DNA from: Paludifilum halophilum
GTDB lineage: Bacteria; Bacillota; Bacilli; Thermoactinomycetales; DSM-45169
Assembly (NCBI RefSeq): GCF_002245355.1
Contig: NZ_NOWF01000006.1
Location: 216,242 to 280,241, forward strand
DNA length: 64,000 bases
Direction of reading: 5' to 3'
A program made the translations under genes and the position numbers. Positions 56,492 to 64,000 of this stretch are shown here, piece after piece. The notes below the pieces were generated by a model, which was given only the letters and a program-made list of their open reading frames with translations, ran no database searches and was not told the origin of the DNA. Every line of letters starts with the position of its first letter. The stretch's first letter is position 1.

Positions 56492-57158
56492 TCTCCCTCC
56501 AGTCATGAAGCATCGATGTAAACAGCTTGGCACCGTCGGCGGAACCCATCCATGCATGAACCGCCCGCTCCGGATGAGGCATCATACCGAGAACATTCCC
56601 CTTTTCATTCACAATTCCCGCGATATCCGCCACGGAACCGTTCGGATTTTCCCCCATATAACGAAACACAACCTGTCCGTTCTGCTCCAGCCGGGAAAGG
56701 GTTTCCTCATCACAGTAATAGTTGCCTTCTTTATGAGCGATGGGCAGAAAGATTTCCTCCTCCCGTCCATAATCCTGGGTAAAAGGAAGGCGGTCGTTCT
56801 CCACCCTCAGTTTCTGGATGTCGCAACGGAACTGCAGGTGGTCGTTCACCCGCATCGCTCCCGGAAGAAGCCCCGCTTCCAGCAAGATCTGGAATCCGTT
56901 GCAGATACCGATCACCCACTTTCCTTTTTCCGCCGCTTCATAAACACCTTCCATCACCGGAGAAAACCGTGCCAAGGAACCGGAGCGCAGATAGTCACCG
57001 TAGGAAAAACCGCCGGGCAGTATCACCGCATCGTAATCATCCAGCTTTCCCTCCAGGTGCCATACGGGATCCACCGGCCGGTCCAGTACTTCCCTCACCG
57101 CCTTGATGCAGTCCACATCGCAATTGGACCCCGGAAAAACCGGAACGGCAAAACGCAT
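56478..57158 (-). CDS. purQ: FGAM synthase glutaminase subunit PurQ
   Basis: 226 residues, class I glutamine amidotransferase. [20 protein letters not shown] at the start, [16 protein letters not shown] (oxyanion loop), nucleophile Cys in [19 protein letters not shown] near residue 86, and a catalytic His-Glu pair in MMPHPERAV near 197. Supplies ammonia to PurL. Shares bases with purS upstream and purL downstream. Confidence 0.97.
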   Translation of the reverse strand: MRFAVPVFPGSNCDVDCIKAVREVLDRPVDPVWHLEGKLDDYDAVILPGGFSYGDYLRSGSLARFSPVMEGVYEAAEKGKWVIGICNGFQILLEAGLLPGAMRVNDHLQFRCDIQKLRVENDRLPFTQDYGREEEIFLPIAHKEGNYYCDEETLSRLEQNGQVVFRYMGENPNGSVADIAGIVNEKGNVLGMMPHPERAVHAWMGSADGAKLFTSMLHDWRENGAA

Positions 57159-57409
57159 TACGCTCCCTCCTCCAGCTCGTACTCATAGTTTTCGATCACC
57201 GGATTGGCCAAGAGTTTTTTACACATCGCCTCCACCCGTTCTGAAGCGAGAGCGGAATCAGAAGTGTCCAGCCACACTTCCATCGTTTTGCCGATGCGTA
57301 CTTCTTCCACATCCTCAAACCCCAAAGAATGGAGAGACCCTTTGACGGCATTTCCCTGGGGATCCAACACACTGGGCTTCAAACGGACAACAATCGTCGC
57401 TTTATACAC
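57158..57409 (-). CDS. purS: FGAM synthase subunit PurS
   Basis: 83 residues from GTG 57409 (GGAGGAGAAA upstream). [20 protein letters not shown], then [20 protein letters not shown] and [14 protein letters not shown] are diagnostic. The protein bridges PurL and PurQ. Overlaps purC by 8 bases. Confidence 0.95.
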   Translation of the reverse strand: MYKATIVVRLKPSVLDPQGNAVKGSLHSLGFEDVEEVRIGKTMEVWLDTSDSALASERVEAMCKKLLANPVIENYEYELEEGA

Positions 57410-58121
57410 GGGTTTCTCCTCCCAAACGGTTCCAAATTTCGCGATACGCGTTTTCCACATTCCCCAAATCCCGGCGAAAACGGTCCTTATCCAGCTTTTG
57501 GCCGGTGGCGGCTTCCCAAAACCGGCAGGTATCCGGGGAAATCTCGTCTGCCAGCAGCAAATGACCCTCACGGTTGAGACCGAACTCCAGTTTGAAATCC
57601 ACCAGGGTGATCCCCCGCTCTTCCATCAGCTTCGATAACAACCGGTTCACCTTCAGGGCGGTCTGTCTCATCATCGCCAACTGATCATCCGTCGCCGCAT
57701 TCAAGAGGCGGATATGATCCTCATTAATGAGAGGATCATCCAGTCGATCATCTTTATAGTAAAATTCCACCACCGGTCGGGAAAAAGAAATGCCTTCTTC
57801 CAACCCCAGCCGCCTGGCCAAGGAACCCGCCGCCCGGTTGCGCACCACCACCTCGACGGGGAGGATGGCCACTTTTTTCACGATCTGTTCCGTATCGGAC
57901 AAGGTTTCGAGAAAGTGGTTTTCAATCCCCTTTTCCCGGAGATACCGAAAGAAGAAGGAGCTGATCTGGTTGTTCAGTTGACCTTTGCCGGTGATCTTTC
58001 CTTTTTTCCTCGCGTTAAAAGCGGTGGCGTCATCTTTGTATTCCACCCATACCCGATCCGGATCATCGGTGAGATAAACCCTTTTTGCCTTGCCTTCGTA
58101 AAGCATCTCGCCTCGGTTCAT
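57402..58121 (-). CDS. purC: SAICAR synthetase PurC
   Basis: 239 residues from ATG 58121 (AAGGGG 8 bases upstream). MLYEGKAKRVYLTDDPDRV at the start, VEYKDDATAFNARKKG, VEVVVRNRAAGSLARRLG near residue 90 and LLLADEISPDTCRFW near 205. Joins aspartate to CAIR. 35 bases after purB. Confidence 0.96.
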   Translation of the reverse strand: MNRGEMLYEGKAKRVYLTDDPDRVWVEYKDDATAFNARKKGKITGKGQLNNQISSFFFRYLREKGIENHFLETLSDTEQIVKKVAILPVEVVVRNRAAGSLARRLGLEEGISFSRPVVEFYYKDDRLDDPLINEDHIRLLNAATDDQLAMMRQTALKVNRLLSKLMEERGITLVDFKLEFGLNREGHLLLADEISPDTCRFWEAATGQKLDKDRFRRDLGNVENAYREIWNRLGGETRV

Positions 58122-58156
58122 CCTCTTTTCCCCTTCCTTCGGTTTAAAAACCGGAA

Positions 58157-59452
58157 TCAAAGCAATCCCAGGCGTTTAAAAATCCCGTCCACCCGTTTCA
58201 AGTGGTACCGATAATCGAAGCAGTCGGCGATTTCTTTAGTGGACAGGGTTCCTGTAATCGCATCATCCTGTTCCACCAGCTCCCGGAAGGACCGACCCTC
58301 TTCCCAGGCTTGCATCGCCAGCTTCTGCACCCGATCATAGGCCGTTTCCCGCTTCAAGCCTTTATCGATCAGGGTGAGCAGAACTCGCTGGGAGTAGATC
58401 AATCCGTAAGTCCGTTCCATATTCCGTTTCATGTTTTCCGGGAAGACCGTCAAGTTTTTGACGATATGAGCCAATCGGTTCAGCATATAGTTGAGCAATA
58501 TAGTCGTATCCGGCAGGATTACCCGTTCCGCCGAAGAGTGGGAGATATCCCGCTCGTGCCACAGGGGGACATTTTCAAAGGCCGTCACCATGTGACCCCG
58601 AACCACCCGTGATAAACCGGTGATGTTTTCCGAACCGACGGGGTTTCGTTTGTGGGGCATGGCGGAAGAGCCCTTTTGCCCTTTGCCGAAGGCTTCTTCC
58701 ACTTCACGGGTTTCGCTTTTTTGCAGTCCGCGGATCTCGACAGCAAATTTCTCCAATGAGGTGGCCACCAACGTCAGAGCGGACATGTACTCGGCGTGGC
58801 GATCCCGCTGGAGTGTCTGAGTGGAGATCGGTGCCGGAGAAAGCCCTAACTTCCGACACACATATTTCTCCACGAAGGGATCGATATTGGCGTAAGTGCC
58901 GACAGCTCCGGAGATTTTCCCCACGGCAACGGTTTCCGCCGCCCGTTCCAGCCGTTCTTTATTCCGCTTCATCTCCGCATACCATAATGCCATTTTTAAG
59001 CCGAAAGTGGTGGGTTCGGCGTGAACTCCGTGGGTTCGCCCCATCATGACCGTATCTTTATATTGCAGAGCTTTTTCCTTGAGAATATCGAGAAACCGGT
59101 CCACATCTCGCAGCAGAATCTGATTGGCCTGTTTCAACAGGTAGGACTGAGCGGTATCCACCACATCCGTCGACGTCAGGCCGTAATGCACCCATTTGGA
59201 TTCCGGGCCCAGTGTTTCCGCCACGGCCCGGGTAAAGGCTACGACGTCGTGCCGGGTCTCCTCTTCAATTTCCAGGATCCGCTGTACATCAATCCGAGCC
59301 TTTTCCCGGATTCGGGTCACGTCTTCCCGGGGAATCACACCCATCTCGGCCCATGCCTCACAGGCAAGGATTTCGACTTCCAACCATGCCCGATACCGGT
59401 TTTCATCCGTCCAGACGGCTCCCATCTCCGGTCGTGTGTATCGCTCGATCAT
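58157..59452 (-). CDS. purB: Adenylosuccinate lyase PurB
   Basis: 431 residues. [20 protein letters not shown] at the start, [19 protein letters not shown] near residue 85, [18 protein letters not shown] near 135, and the fumarase-superfamily signature [20 protein letters not shown] near 260. Acts twice: SAICAR to AICAR and adenylosuccinate to AMP. Confidence 0.97.
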   Translation of the reverse strand: MIERYTRPEMGAVWTDENRYRAWLEVEILACEAWAEMGVIPREDVTRIREKARIDVQRILEIEEETRHDVVAFTRAVAETLGPESKWVHYGLTSTDVVDTAQSYLLKQANQILLRDVDRFLDILKEKALQYKDTVMMGRTHGVHAEPTTFGLKMALWYAEMKRNKERLERAAETVAVGKISGAVGTYANIDPFVEKYVCRKLGLSPAPISTQTLQRDRHAEYMSALTLVATSLEKFAVEIRGLQKSETREVEEAFGKGQKGSSAMPHKRNPVGSENITGLSRVVRGHMVTAFENVPLWHERDISHSSAERVILPDTTILLNYMLNRLAHIVKNLTVFPENMKRNMERTYGLIYSQRVLLTLIDKGLKRETAYDRVQKLAMQAWEEGRSFRELVEQDDAITGTLSTKEIADCFDYRYHLKRVDGIFKRLGLL

Positions 59453-59576
59453 TGTGTTCCACTCCTTGTTCTACTAAAGCGTATCTGGTCATAAACAATC
59501 GTGATTGGTTAGCTGGGTACGAGTGCCGATTTCCGACTCCGCACCGGCTTGCTCTCCCGCAAATCGTAAACGGTCC

Positions 59577-59738
59577 GCGACCTTTTCTCCGGACCGAACC
59601 CGCATTCATGAGAAAATGACATGTGTGGCCGCTAAACGGTTCGGTCCTCCAAAAACTCCGCTCGATTGTCGGGCATAGCGAGACCCGGAAAGGGAGTGAG
59701 CGAGGCAAGACTTGTACTGGAATGAGTGAAAAGGTCGC
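59577..59738. repeat. Palindromic repeat, degenerate long form, in the purK-purB gap
   Basis: GCGACCTTTTC (59577-59587) faces GAAAAGGTCGC (59728-59738). Inside lies a core (59672-59716, GGCATAGCGAGACCCGGAA ... GCAAGACTTGT) matching the core of the next copy. A further CGGTCC/GGACCG pair is at 59571-59596. Short open frames here are not credible genes. Confidence 0.55.
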
Positions 59739-59881
59739 TACACTGAATATCGGCGCCCAGCTGCTTTCGGTGCTTGACCAGGCACACTCTAGAAGCTGCG
59801 ATTAAATTCGTTCCAAGCACTTCTAGTGCCCCTTCAGGAAACTTTGATTGGTTTGATCCCTTGCTGGGGGTGGTCGGGCTG

Positions 59882-59989
59882 GTAGGCCGTCTCCGATCTC
59901 TTGCAAAAAACGCATAGTGAGACCGGGAAGCGGAACGACCTTGGCGAGACTTGTGCTCTCCTGAGTGCAAAGGATCTACGCCGGCCTAC
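59882..59989. repeat. Palindromic repeat, long form, in the purK-purB gap
   Basis: GTAGGCCG (59882-59889) and CGGCCTAC (59982-59989) enclose GATCTCTTGC and GCAAAGGATC. Between them is a 55-base block (59911-59956 core, GCATAGTGAGACCGGGAAG ... GGCGAGACTTG) absent from the short copy at 49139. Together with its neighbour it fills the 581-base gap between purK and purB. Confidence 0.65.
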
Positions 59990-60033
59990 CACCCTCCCAA
60001 CTTGGTTACCAGATGGGGCACTAGGATCCACTT

Positions 60034-61185
60034 TTACTCCGGCCAAATTTCCATCCTGCGGATAGTCTCCATCGCTTCGGAAACGGATTCGCCCAACACC
60101 GTGACATGCCCCATCTTCCGCCCGGGTTTACATCCCTCTTTTCCGTAGAGATGGACTTTTGCCGACGACGGTAACCGGGGAACGCATTGCAGGAGGGGTT
60201 CAACATGCTCCCCGAGCACATTGACCATCACCGCCGGCGTCAGCTGACGGGGAGAGCCCAGAGGAAGTCCGCAAATCGCCCGCAAGTGTTGTTCAAACTG
60301 AGAGGTAGCGCAAGCGTCATAACTGAAATGCCCCGAATTATGGGGACGTGGAGCCAGTTCGTTGATCAAAAGATGACCATCTTCCAACAGAAACATCTCT
60401 ACGGCGATTAAGCCGACAACATCCAACTGGTCCGCCACCTGCCGGGCCAATGCTTCGGCTTTCCGCAGAACGCTTTCTTCAACGGGAGCCGGAGCGAGAG
60501 TAAGATGAAGAATATGATTGCGATGAATGTTCTCCACCGGAGTAAACGTTCGAACCTCCCCTTGTGAGGAGCGGGCGGCGATGACAGAAATCTCTTTGAC
60601 AAAGGGGACAAATTGTTCCAGAATTCGCGTCTCCCCTTCGTTCCAATCCTCAAAAGCGGCCCCTTCTTCACGACTGCGGATCATCCATTGCCCTTTTCCA
60701 TCATAACCCCCCGTAACCGTCTTCAGCACACAAGGAGCACCCAGATTCTTCAGTCCCTGTAACAACTCTTCACGGGATTGAACAACGAGGTAAGGTGTCA
60801 CCGGAAGACCGGCTTGCTCCAAAGCGCGCTTTTCCCTGGCGCGGTGCCGGGTGACATGGAGGAGACGGCTTCCCTGGGGGAGATATGTCCGTTCCCGCAA
60901 ACGGTCTACAATAGCCAAATCCACATTTTCAAATTCATAGGTAATCACGTCGGAGGCTTCCGCTAAACGCTCCGCCGCTTCCCAGTCGTCGTACCCGGCG
61001 GCGAGATGGCGGTCAGCCGCCTGTCCGCCGGAACAGTTCTCCGAAGGATCCAGGGTGACAAAACGGTAACCCATCCGCTTACCTTCCAAGGCGACCATCC
61101 GCCCCAATTGGCCACCGCCCAGGATTCCGACGGTACTGCCCGGTAGAATCGTTTTTTTCCCTTCGGTCACAGTTGCAACTGTCAT
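60034..61185 (-). CDS. purK: N5-carboxyaminoimidazole ribonucleotide synthase PurK
   Basis: 383 residues, ATP-grasp. GSTVGILGGGQLGRMVALEG near residue 16, DVITYEFENVDLAIVDRL, VLKTVTGGYDGKGQWMIRS near 155 and LINELAPRPHNSGHFSYDA near 275. Makes N5-CAIR for PurE. Starts 2 bases after purE. Confidence 0.96.
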   Translation of the reverse strand: MTVATVTEGKKTILPGSTVGILGGGQLGRMVALEGKRMGYRFVTLDPSENCSGGQAADRHLAAGYDDWEAAERLAEASDVITYEFENVDLAIVDRLRERTYLPQGSRLLHVTRHRAREKRALEQAGLPVTPYLVVQSREELLQGLKNLGAPCVLKTVTGGYDGKGQWMIRSREEGAAFEDWNEGETRILEQFVPFVKEISVIAARSSQGEVRTFTPVENIHRNHILHLTLAPAPVEESVLRKAEALARQVADQLDVVGLIAVEMFLLEDGHLLINELAPRPHNSGHFSYDACATSQFEQHLRAICGLPLGSPRQLTPAVMVNVLGEHVEPLLQCVPRLPSSAKVHLYGKEGCKPGRKMGHVTVLGESVSEAMETIRRMEIWPE

Positions 61186-61187
61186 AC

Positions 61188-61679
61188 TTACACCCCCGGT
61201 TCCACTTTTTCCAAAACGCGCTGGCGAATCTCCTCCCGTCTCTGCTGAAGGCGCTGCCGTACTTCCGGATCTTTGATACCCAACATTTCCGCCGCCAGCA
61301 GGCCGGCATTGACAGCGCCCGCTTCCCCGATGGATACCGTGGCTACCGGTACTCCACCCGGCATCTGTACAATCGACAGGAGGGAATCCACACCGTTGAG
61401 TGTCGATGTCTTCACCGGAACACCGATGACTGGCAAAACCGTTTTGGCGGCCACCATCCCCGGAAGATGAGCGGCTCCTCCCGCTCCGGCGATAATGGCA
61501 TGAAGTCCTCGATCAGCCGCTCCTTCCGCGTATTCAAACATCTCATCAGGAGTCCGGTGTGCAGAAACCACCCGTTTTTCATAGGGGATCCCCAATTCTT
61601 CCAACACTTCGGCTGACCTCTTCATCGTGGGCCAGTCCGATGTACTGCCCATAATAATCCCCACTTGTGCTTGCTCCAT
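61188..61679 (-). CDS. purE: N5-CAIR mutase PurE (class I)
   Basis: 163 residues. [20 protein letters not shown] at the start, [18 protein letters not shown] near residue 40 and [20 protein letters not shown] near 70. Works with PurK. It is the first gene of the operon; AGGAG precedes ATG 61679. Confidence 0.97.
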   Translation of the reverse strand: MEQAQVGIIMGSTSDWPTMKRSAEVLEELGIPYEKRVVSAHRTPDEMFEYAEGAADRGLHAIIAGAGGAAHLPGMVAAKTVLPVIGVPVKTSTLNGVDSLLSIVQMPGGVPVATVSIGEAGAVNAGLLAAEMLGIKDPEVRQRLQQRREEIRQRVLEKVEPGV

Positions 61680-61729
61680 CGAATCGGCTCCTATTCACGA
61701 AAAATTTCGATCCTGAGGCCATAAATAGA

Positions 61730-61767
61730 GCCCGAACGGAAATACAGGAAAAACCTGCCGTTCGGGC
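61730..61767 (-). terminator. Attenuator hairpin of the purine riboswitch
   Basis: GCCCGAACGG (61730-61739) pairs with CCGTTCGGGC (61758-61767), with an inner CAGG/CCTG. On the minus strand it is followed by TCTATTTAT. Lies between the aptamer and purE, as in Bacillus purine operons. Confidence 0.8.
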
Positions 61768-61796
61768 CGCACACGTCACCCCAAGCGGAAGGTATT

Positions 61797-61866
61797 TCCC
61801 ATAGTCCGGTGATTTACGGTCTCCGGGTAGAAACGCTCAAGCCCTATTCTCGAGCATATATGAGAA
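61797..61866 (-). promoter_or_regulatory. Purine riboswitch, guanine-type
   Basis: Minus-strand core TTTCTACC ... CCGTAAA ... GGACTATGGG with P1 halves around CATATATG. The C in GGACTATG (rather than T) at the ligand-pairing position indicates guanine/hypoxanthine specificity. Upstream of the attenuator and purE. Confidence 0.92.
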
Positions 61867-61894
61867 AACCATCCATCCTTCGTTCATCAATTTC

Positions 61895-61923
61895 AGTGTA
61901 ACAGCCCCTTGTTCCCCAGTCAA
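61895..61923 (-). promoter_or_regulatory. Sigma-A promoter of the purine operon
   Basis: TTGACT (61918-61923) and TACACT (61895-61900), 17 bases apart on the minus strand. Confidence 0.8.
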
Positions 61924-61925
61924 CA

Positions 61926-61970
61926 AAAAGCGAACATTATTATCTACTATCAAATTAGCGTTCGTTTTTA
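61926..61970. promoter_or_regulatory. PurR operator: two inverted PurBoxes
   Basis: AAAAGCGAACATT (61926-61938) faces AATTAGCGTTCGTTTTT (61953-61969). Both match the Bacillus PurBox consensus around CGAAC, with the cores (61931-61935 and 61960-61964) 24 bases apart, just upstream of the -35. PurR repression regulated by PRPP is expected by analogy. Confidence 0.75.
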
Positions 61971-61997
61971 AGGGGAGAACGACCCATCGCACAATAA

Positions 61998-62032
61998 AAA
62001 ACCGATACCTGAAATCATCCAGGTATCGGTTT
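61998..62032 (-). terminator. Terminator of the symporter gene
   Basis: AAACCGATACCTG/CAGGTATCGGTTT (61998-62010/11 with 62020-62032), eight-base loop, followed on the minus strand by TTTT. Confidence 0.88.
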
Positions 62033-62056
62033 CCGTTCCCATACGATTTTCCCATG

Positions 62057-63292
62057 TTACGCGGTTTTGGCGCTTTCTTCGGAAGTGATCTCGCCTTCCG
62101 TTTTTGCGACCACAGTGGCCACGGTAGCGTCACCAGTGATATTGGTTGCGGTACGCGCCATATCGAGTAAGCGATCAACCCCGAGTACGATTCCCAAACC
62201 TTCCAGGGGCAGACCGACTGTCGGGAAGACGATCGTCAGCATAACAATCCCTGCAGAGGGGACAGCGGCGGTTCCGATGGAGGCCAAGGTGGCCGTGAGA
62301 ATGATTAACAGTTGTTGGGTAATACCGAGATCAATCCCGTACAACTGTGCGATAAAAATGGAGGCCACCCCTTGCATGATCGCCGTCCCATCCATGTTGA
62401 TCGTCGCTCCGAGGGGAAGAACGAAACTGCTGATACTTCTGGGGACTTTCATTCCTTTTTCCACCTGCTCGATCGTCACCGGCAGGGTGGCGGCACTGCT
62501 ACTGGTGGTAAAAGCGACTTCCATCGCCGGAGCCATCGTTTTGAAAAACCTGAACGGGTTCAATTTGGCCAGGAATTTGAGAAGTGAGCCGTAGACCACT
62601 ACCATGTGGATCAAGAGTGCCAATAACAGCGTGATCATATACATGGCCATGGATCCGACCAATTCCAGTCCGGCTTCGCCGATCGCCTTGGCCATCAGGG
62701 CGAAAGCGGCGTAAGGTACCGTTTTCATTAATATGTGAACCAACTTCATCATCACTTCGTTCGCCTGTTCCACGAACTCACGAACCCGGTTCACTTTGTT
62801 ACCCAGGAGGGCCATGGAAATTCCGAAAACCAAAGCGAAAAAGATAATCTGAAGCATTTGGCCTTCCGCCAATGCCGTCACCGGGTTTTCAGGGACAATA
62901 TTCAGCAGCGTTTCCTTAACCGGAGGCGCTGTCTCAATATCCGGTTTTTCATCCGGAGTTCCGACATTGACACCCTCGCCAGGGCTCAGGACATTGGCCA
63001 TTACCAAGGCGATCGTAATCGCAAGGGCCGTCGTCATCAGATATAACAGAATCGTTTTACCGCCGATGCGGCCCAGTTTTTTTGGATCGGCGACACCCGC
63101 GGCACCCATGGCGATGGAGAAGAAGACAAGGGGAACCACGATCATTTTGATCGCTTTCAGGAACAGATCGCCGACAGGAGCGAACAGGTATCCATTTAAG
63201 GTTTCAAATACGCTCGGAAAATAAATATTGAGTACCAACCCCACAATAAGACCGAGCAAAATCCCCCATAAGATTTTTGTCGTGAGTTTCAT
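62057..63292 (-). CDS. Glutamate/aspartate (dicarboxylate):cation symporter
   Basis: 411 residues from ATG 63292 (AGGTGG 5 bases upstream). SDF/EAAT fold: FLKAIKMIVVPLVFFSIAMG near residue 45, hairpin-1 motif TTSSSAATLPVTIEQVEKG near 265, NMDGTAIMQG near 305 and GVDRLLDMARTATNITGDA near 380 containing the Asp-Arg substrate contacts. GltP/GltT-like; glutamate/aspartate is likeliest, C4-dicarboxylates possible. An acidic loop with TPDEKPDIETAP lies after residue 115. Confidence 0.9.
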   Translation of the reverse strand: MKLTTKILWGILLGLIVGLVLNIYFPSVFETLNGYLFAPVGDLFLKAIKMIVVPLVFFSIAMGAAGVADPKKLGRIGGKTILLYLMTTALAITIALVMANVLSPGEGVNVGTPDEKPDIETAPPVKETLLNIVPENPVTALAEGQMLQIIFFALVFGISMALLGNKVNRVREFVEQANEVMMKLVHILMKTVPYAAFALMAKAIGEAGLELVGSMAMYMITLLLALLIHMVVVYGSLLKFLAKLNPFRFFKTMAPAMEVAFTTSSSAATLPVTIEQVEKGMKVPRSISSFVLPLGATINMDGTAIMQGVASIFIAQLYGIDLGITQQLLIILTATLASIGTAAVPSAGIVMLTIVFPTVGLPLEGLGIVLGVDRLLDMARTATNITGDATVATVVAKTEGEITSEESAKTA

Positions 63293-63301
63293 ATCATCCA
63301 C

Positions 63302-63706
63302 CTACCTTTAATAAAAATCGTTGAGCGTTTCCTGGTATTGATAAGTGGGAAATCTAACAATATTTTACCTACTGCAATGTACTACTGCTTCGGGATCAAT
63401 GAAATCGCACGGATGATAGGACCCCCCTGAAACGAATGGCCTATTAGCCCACTAGTCCAATTATATCATAGAGAGCAAACGCCTTCATCCTAAATAGCCT
63501 CTCTTTCACCCCTAACACTTATTGGTTTTGACATTCCTCCTTCCAACGTCGTCCAATCTTGACCCCCTTTGTGTAAATACGACATCCGTCTTTGTCTTCC
63601 TGCCTTCTTCCCCTTTTGTTAGCAAACTTTTCAGATTTTTATTTCCCTTTCACCCCTTGTAATATGAATTATGTTTTTCATTTTTGTCCTATGCCTCAAT
63701 TATTAC
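63302..63706. other. Intergenic stretch between the symporter and the rRNA operon
   Basis: About 400 AT-rich bases without a credible gene. The only regulatory signal recognised is the extended -10 at 63460. Confidence 0.5.
63460..63468 (-). promoter_or_regulatory. Extended -10 promoter candidate for the symporter gene
   Basis: TGATATAAT on the minus strand (TG-n-TATAAT). No good -35; the leader would be about 160 bases. Confidence 0.4.
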
Positions 63707-63738
63707 AAAAAAACAGCCCATTTTTTGGGCTGTTTTTT
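63707..63738 (-). terminator. Terminator of the rRNA operon
   Basis: A-run plus ACAGCCCA/TGGGCTGT (63713-63720 with 63726-63733) with flanking A/T pairs, followed on the minus strand by a T run. It lies directly beyond the 5S gene. Confidence 0.85.
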
Positions 63739-63743
63739 GGAGT

Positions 63744-63860
63744 GCCTGGCGACGTCCTACTCTCCCGGGGGCGAAAGCCCCAAGTACCATCGGCGCTGGA
63801 GGGCTTAACTTTCGTGTTCGGGATGGGAACGAGTGGATCCCCTCCGCCATCATCACCAGA
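63744..63860 (-). rRNA. rrf: 5S ribosomal RNA
   Basis: The minus strand reads TCTGGTGATGATGGCGGAGG, then CCCATCCCGAACACGAAAGT, TTAAGCCCTCCAGCGCCGAT and GAGAGTAGGACGTCGCCAGG. The ends (TCTGGTG and GCCAGGC) pair as helix I. Length about 117 bases. Confidence 0.96.
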
Positions 63861-63931
63861 CGTTTGATGCATGTTTTCCAGGGTCATGCACCCTGAAAAC
63901 CAGATACGGAGTAAGAAGCCGGGAGTGAATT

Positions 63932-64000
63932 CAGGAGAAGTCCTCGACCGATTCGTATCCGTCAGCTGAACGTGTTGCCACGCTTACACCTCGGACCGAT
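63932..64000 (-). rRNA. rrl: 23S ribosomal RNA, 3' end (partial)
   Basis: The minus strand ends with GAGGTGTAAGCGTGGCAACA, then CGTTCAGCTGACGGATACG and AATCGGTCGAGGACTTCTCC, the conserved 3' end of 23S rRNA. The rest lies outside the window. About 70 bases separate it from 5S. The exact 3' end is approximate. Confidence 0.92.

Noticed and set aside
59632..59970. Open frames within the repeat region between purK and purB
   Set aside because: They follow the palindromic repeats and have no ribosome binding sites; explained by the repeats.

Overview
The window looks like a chromosomal segment of a moderately GC-rich, spore-forming member of the Bacillales, most likely a Thermoactinomycetaceae-type organism. 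The placement is inferred from gene content: the yerB, yerC, pcrB, pcrA, ligA block in Bacillus-like order, a Spo0M protein, a complete Bacillus-type purine operon under a PurBox pair plus a guanine riboswitch, HTH-TPR regulators of the RRNPP type, and strong GGAGG ribosome binding sites with frequent TTG and GTG starts.

Layout. 1-2.1 kb: a vitamin B12 uptake operon (minus strand) behind a cobalamin riboswitch. 2.2-5.2 kb: an alpha/beta hydrolase, a DUF2797 protein and small proteins. 5.3-7.0 kb: a conspicuously AT-rich module with an HTH-TPR regulator (5486-6784) and, 15 bases downstream, a 55-residue secreted-precursor gene (6800-6967) whose tail carries the pentapeptide SEPAH twice. I read this as a probably undescribed peptide quorum-sensing pair. 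7.2-14.4 kb: transporters, a methyltransferase, a CNNM/CorC-type protein, Spo0M, a divergent PlsY-like protein and a nitroreductase. 14.6-19.9 kb: two tandem class A penicillin-binding proteins. 20-26.3 kb: an SDR, a secreted lipase, an RluA-type pseudouridine synthase and a transglutaminase-like lipoprotein. 26.4-26.75 kb: a likely structured RNA ending in a strong terminator. 27.1-28.4 kb: a second HTH-TPR regulator without an ordinary start codon. 28.5-35.2 kb: ligA, pcrA, pcrB, yerC, yerB (minus strand). 35.4-36.3 kb: a UDP-glucose dehydrogenase remnant ending at a repeat. 36.4-39.0 kb: an ECF sigma / anti-sigma / DUF4097 operon. 39.2-41.0 kb: small membrane proteins and a CBS-ACT protein.

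41.0-47.4 kb is a seven-gene minus-strand operon with a clear sigma-A promoter. It encodes a glycosyltransferase, two CDP-alcohol phosphotransferases, a LicC-like nucleotidyltransferase, a glycerol-1-phosphate-dehydrogenase-like enzyme and a TagGH-like ABC exporter. The set suggests a cell-surface glycan or polyol-phosphate polymer that may use sn-glycerol-1-phosphate. The same metabolite is the substrate of PcrB, encoded 10 kb away. 47.8-61.7 kb is the purEKBCSQLFMNHD operon (minus strand), interrupted by copies of a palindromic repeat family. A glutamate/aspartate-type symporter follows, and the window ends in the 3' part of an rRNA operon (5S complete, 23S 3' end; minus strand).

No CRISPR array, complete insertion sequence, prophage or tRNA was recognised.
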